This document shows, piece by piece, positions 59,310-64,000 of a stretch of DNA of 64,000 bases. Under the pieces are notes generated by a model that did no database searches, had not been told where the DNA came from, and saw nothing but the letters and a program-made list of their open reading frames with translations. Made by a program: the position numbers and the translations under genes. Position 1 is the first letter of the stretch. The number at the start of each line of letters is the position of its first letter. This DNA is from Acidobacteriaceae bacterium (GTDB lineage: Bacteria > Acidobacteriota > Terriglobia > Bryobacterales > Bryobacteraceae): contig JADCJL010000080.1 of NCBI GenBank assembly GCA_020247055.1, positions 1 through 64,000 of the forward strand, read 5' to 3'.

Positions 59310-60779
59310 TTATGCATCGCGGGGGCGAACGTAGAAGTCGATGGCCTCCGCGGCGGGTAGATTCTTTGGTTCGGCGGCGGCATCGGGATGGGTTGCGCGA
59401 TAGCGTTGGAGCACGAGGTTCTGCAGCTGCCTGACGACCTCGGGGTACTTCGCGGCGACGTCGGTGAACTCGCCGGGATCGCGTTTGCGGTCATAGAGGC
59501 GGATGTAGCGGCCCGGGGTGGGCCGTTCCGTCTCGTACCCGTCGCCGCGCTTGCGCTTGCCCGAGCAGTGGATGAACTTCCAGTCGGGACTGCTGAGGAA
59601 GGTCTCTTCGTTTTCGAGATACTGGCTCGTGATGTGCGACCGGCCGGGGGCTTTTTTGCCTTCGAGGTAGGGCCGCAGACTCGTGCCGTGCTGGCCGGGC
59701 AGCGACCCAAGGCCCAGCATATCGGCGAGGGTCGCGGTGACGTCGACGTGCTCGGTGAGCGCCTCGACCACCGCCCCGCGGCGGGCCCGGCCGGGAAAGC
59801 GGATGATGAGCGGGACGCGCAGCGCCGGCTCGTAGCCGCAGTGCTTTTCAAAGCGGCCGTGCTGGCCGATGCAGTAGCCGTGGTCGGCGAGGTAGACGAC
59901 GAGGGTATCGTCTTCAAGGTTCAACCGGCGCAGGGTGTCGAGCACTTCGCCGACGTTGCGGTCGAGCATGGCGACCGAGGTGTAGTAAGCCGCCTGAATG
60001 CCCTGCTTCTCCTCCGGGCTGAGATTGCGGAAGATGAGCGGGATCTGCCAGGCGTCCTCGGGGCCGACGCGGGGGACGTCGAAGGAGGCGGCGGGGAACC
60101 GGGCGGCCATGTCGATGGGGAAATCGAAGGGCGAGTGGGGGTCGGGGAAGCTGACCCAGAGGGCGAAGGGCTCTTCGCGGTGCTCCTCCATCCAGCGGGT
60201 GGCCTGGCGGGCGGTGAAGGTGCCGCGCATCTCGTCGTAGTAGCGGGGGTAGGGGAGCTTTTCGCCGTTGAGCCAGATGCGGGCGGGGTCGCGGAAGGGT
60301 TTCCACGGGGGCTTGGTGGCGACGCCGGCGGGCGTCGGTTGGAGCACGGGGCTGCCGCTCCAGGCCTGGTTGATCTCGCGTTCGGCCATCATCGTCTCAA
60401 AGCCGTAGAGGCCGGGCGAAGAGGGACGGTTGAGGTGCATTTTGCCGAAGACGGCGGTTTTGTAGCCGGCCTCGCGGCAGCGCTTGGCGAGGTTGGGGCG
60501 GGCGGGGTCGAGGGAGGTCTGGAGGACGGTGACGCCGGCGGCCGAGGGCAGGAGGCCGGTGAGCAGGCTTTGCCGGGAGGGGGTGCAGACGGGCTGATTG
60601 CAGTAGTGCTGGGCGAAGCGGACGCCTTCGCGGGCGAGGCGGTCGAGGTTGGGGGTGCTAGCCCTTTTGTTGCCGTCGCAGCCCATGACGTAGGCGGCGT
60701 GGTCATCGGAGATGATGAACAGGAGGTTCGGTTTGCGGCGTGCGGCCAGGCCGGCCAGTAAAGTGCGTCGTGTAATCAT
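59310..60779 (-). CDS. Sulfatase
   Basis: RKPNLLFIISDDHAAYVMGCDGN; CNQPVCTPSRQSLLTGLLP (C-x-P-S-R). Confidence 0.93.
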   Translation of the reverse strand: MITRRTLLAGLAARRKPNLLFIISDDHAAYVMGCDGNKRASTPNLDRLAREGVRFAQHYCNQPVCTPSRQSLLTGLLPSAAGVTVLQTSLDPARPNLAKRCREAGYKTAVFGKMHLNRPSSPGLYGFETMMAEREINQAWSGSPVLQPTPAGVATKPPWKPFRDPARIWLNGEKLPYPRYYDEMRGTFTARQATRWMEEHREEPFALWVSFPDPHSPFDFPIDMAARFPAASFDVPRVGPEDAWQIPLIFRNLSPEEKQGIQAAYYTSVAMLDRNVGEVLDTLRRLNLEDDTLVVYLADHGYCIGQHGRFEKHCGYEPALRVPLIIRFPGRARRGAVVEALTEHVDVTATLADMLGLGSLPGQHGTSLRPYLEGKKAPGRSHITSQYLENEETFLSSPDWKFIHCSGKRKRGDGYETERPTPGRYIRLYDRKRDPGEFTDVAAKYPEVVRQLQNLVLQRYRATHPDAAAEPKNLPAAEAIDFYVRPRDA

Positions 60780-60787
60780 CGGGTTCC

Positions 60788-62569
<1,782 letters not shown>

Positions 62570-63583
62570 TCCGATTAGTATACGAGTCCTCGTCTGCTTT
62601 TCCGTACTCGCCCTGGGTGCGTCCGCCCAGCAGGTTACGGTTACGCCCGAGGAGCTCCAATGGTTCCCCGGCGTTGCCGACTCGAACAGCCCCCTGCACT
62701 GGCGCCATGGGCAGATGATCGTTTTCAACTCCGACGGGATGCCCGTCCGGAGCGAGGGCACGGATGTGACCAACCTGCGCCGCGTCCGCGCCGTGAAACT
62801 GGATAGCTACGCGCACGTGCCGATGTGGATCGAAGCCACCCACGTTGAACCCGACGGTACGCTCTTTGCCTGGTATCACCACGAGGTCGGCGCCGGTTGC
62901 GAGGGTCGTTATCTGAGTGCGCCCGAGATCGGCATGCTGGTCTCGACCGACAACGGCATCAGCTTTTCCGACCTCGGCATCATTCTCTCCTCGGGCGAGA
63001 AGGCCGACTGTACGGCCGAAAACGGGTACTTTGCGGGCGGCAACGGCGATTTCAGCGTCCTGCTTGATGAGGAGCGCCGGTATTTTTACATCTACTACTC
63101 CAACTATGCGGGCCCCTTGAGCGCCCAGGGGATTGCCGTCGCCCGCCTCGCCTATGAGGATCGGTTGTCCCCCGCCGGCAACGTCTGGAAGCGCTACGGC
63201 GGCGAGTGGAACGAAGCGGGTCTCGGCGGTTTCAGCGAAGCTGTCCTACCGGCGGTGGTCAGTTGGGCGAGTCCGAACACGGACGCTTTTTGGGGCCCGT
63301 CCCTGCACTACAACACCCACCTGAACAAGTACGTGATGCTGATGAACCGGGCCTGCTGCGAACCGGGCTGGCCGCCGGAGGGGATCTACATCAGCTTCGC
63401 CGACGACCTCGCCAAGCCGGAAGGCTGGACGCCGCCGCGGCAGATTCTCGCTAACGTCGGTTGGTATCCGATGGCTCTCGGCCTTGGCTCGGGGGAGACC
63501 GACAAGCGCGTCAGCCGCCGGGCCCGCCTATTTGTCGGGAGCGACTCGCGGTGGGTGCTGACCTTTAGCAAGTGAGGCATCCG

Positions 63584-63602
63584 GACGCCGGGACCCGGCG
63601 TC
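63584..63602. terminator. GC-rich hairpin, possible weak terminator
   Basis: GACGCCGGG-A-CCCGGCGTC just after stop at 63575, no U-tract. Confidence 0.35.
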
Positions 63603-63614
63603 GCAGCCGCTCAT

Positions 63615-63710
63615 TCAAGTGGGCACGCCCAACTTAGGCAGCACAAAGCGCATCAGCAGAATGTAGCCGGCTATCATCGCCAGCGGAAGGAGGATTTCAC
63701 CCATCTGCAT
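63615..63710 (-). CDS. Small single-TM protein (31 aa), absent from the ORF track
   Basis: Hand translation: MQMGEILLPLAMIAGYILLMRFVLPKLGVPT*. Confidence 0.5.
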   Translation of the reverse strand: MQMGEILLPLAMIAGYILLMRFVLPKLGVPT

Positions 63711-63740
63711 GCTAGGATGCAGGCCGGCGGCGGGAGGTGA

Positions 63741-63785
63741 CAACGAAAACGACCGCCCCGGGTGGTTCCCGGGGCGGCCGTTGTT
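63741..63785 (-). terminator. Intrinsic terminator downstream of pnp
   Basis: CCGCCCCGGG-TGGTT-CCCGGGGCGG stem, outer ACAACG/CGTTGT pairing; minus strand continues TCGTTTTCG. Confidence 0.65.
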
Positions 63786-63805
63786 TCAATTGCGCGCAGC
63801 GGACC

Positions 63806-64000
63806 TACTGACCGGCTTCCGCCTTGAGCTTCTCGCGCTGCTCTTTGAGCACTGCTTTGCGGCTCAGCTTGATCTTGTTGCCTTCAAGCGCCAGCACCTT
63901 CACCATGATCTGGTCGCCTTCGTTCAACTCGTCACGCACTTCCTTCACGCGGCTTTCGGCGATCTCGCTGATGTGCAGCAGGCCGTCGGTGCCGGGGAAG
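63806..64000 (-). CDS. pnp: Polyribonucleotide nucleotidyltransferase, C-terminal S1 domain (truncated by window end)
   Basis: Hand translation: [64 protein letters not shown]. Confidence 0.85.

Noticed and set aside
59388-60761. 457-aa + strand ORF opposite the sulfatase
   Set aside because: Low-complexity Gly/Ala/Glu translation typical of antisense frames; the sulfatase motifs are clear
63584-63602. GC-rich palindrome as a mobile element end
   Set aside because: No transposase, no matching copy seen nearby, no target duplication; simple terminator-like hairpin is enough

Overview
High-GC bacterial chromosomal window, most likely Acidobacteria (Solibacter/Bryobacter-like: TIGR03436-type VWA protein, DUF1080 protein, hopanoid gene hpnH, LPS/BamA genes). 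About 65 CDS are densely packed on both strands. Most are housekeeping or metabolic: yicC-gmk-rpoZ-coaBC, UDG, tmk-holB-hfq, xseB-ispA-tlyA-nadK, rpsU, gpmI-eno, hpnH, bamA-ompH, lpxC, polA and the 3' end of pnp. I found no rRNA, tRNA, CRISPR array or transposon. The standout is 10763-15314. It encodes an inositol-monophosphatase/ADP-ribosylglycohydrolase fusion, then an RtcR-like (CARF-type sensor) sigma54 activator, then an ARPP-1-like protein. The ARPP-1 gene sits behind what reads as a complete sigma54 promoter: a nested 37-bp dyad (candidate UAS, centre about -97), a perfect IHF-consensus match, a GG-N10-GC -24/-12 element, and a leader hairpin with the Shine-Dalgarno in its loop. No RtcB/RtcA RNA-repair gene is nearby, so this looks like a signal-gated ADP-ribose/NAD-related response module. 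A second regulatory signal is a perfect inverted repeat overlapping the promoter between a TetR gene and hpnH. All family calls come from reading motifs; no database search was possible.
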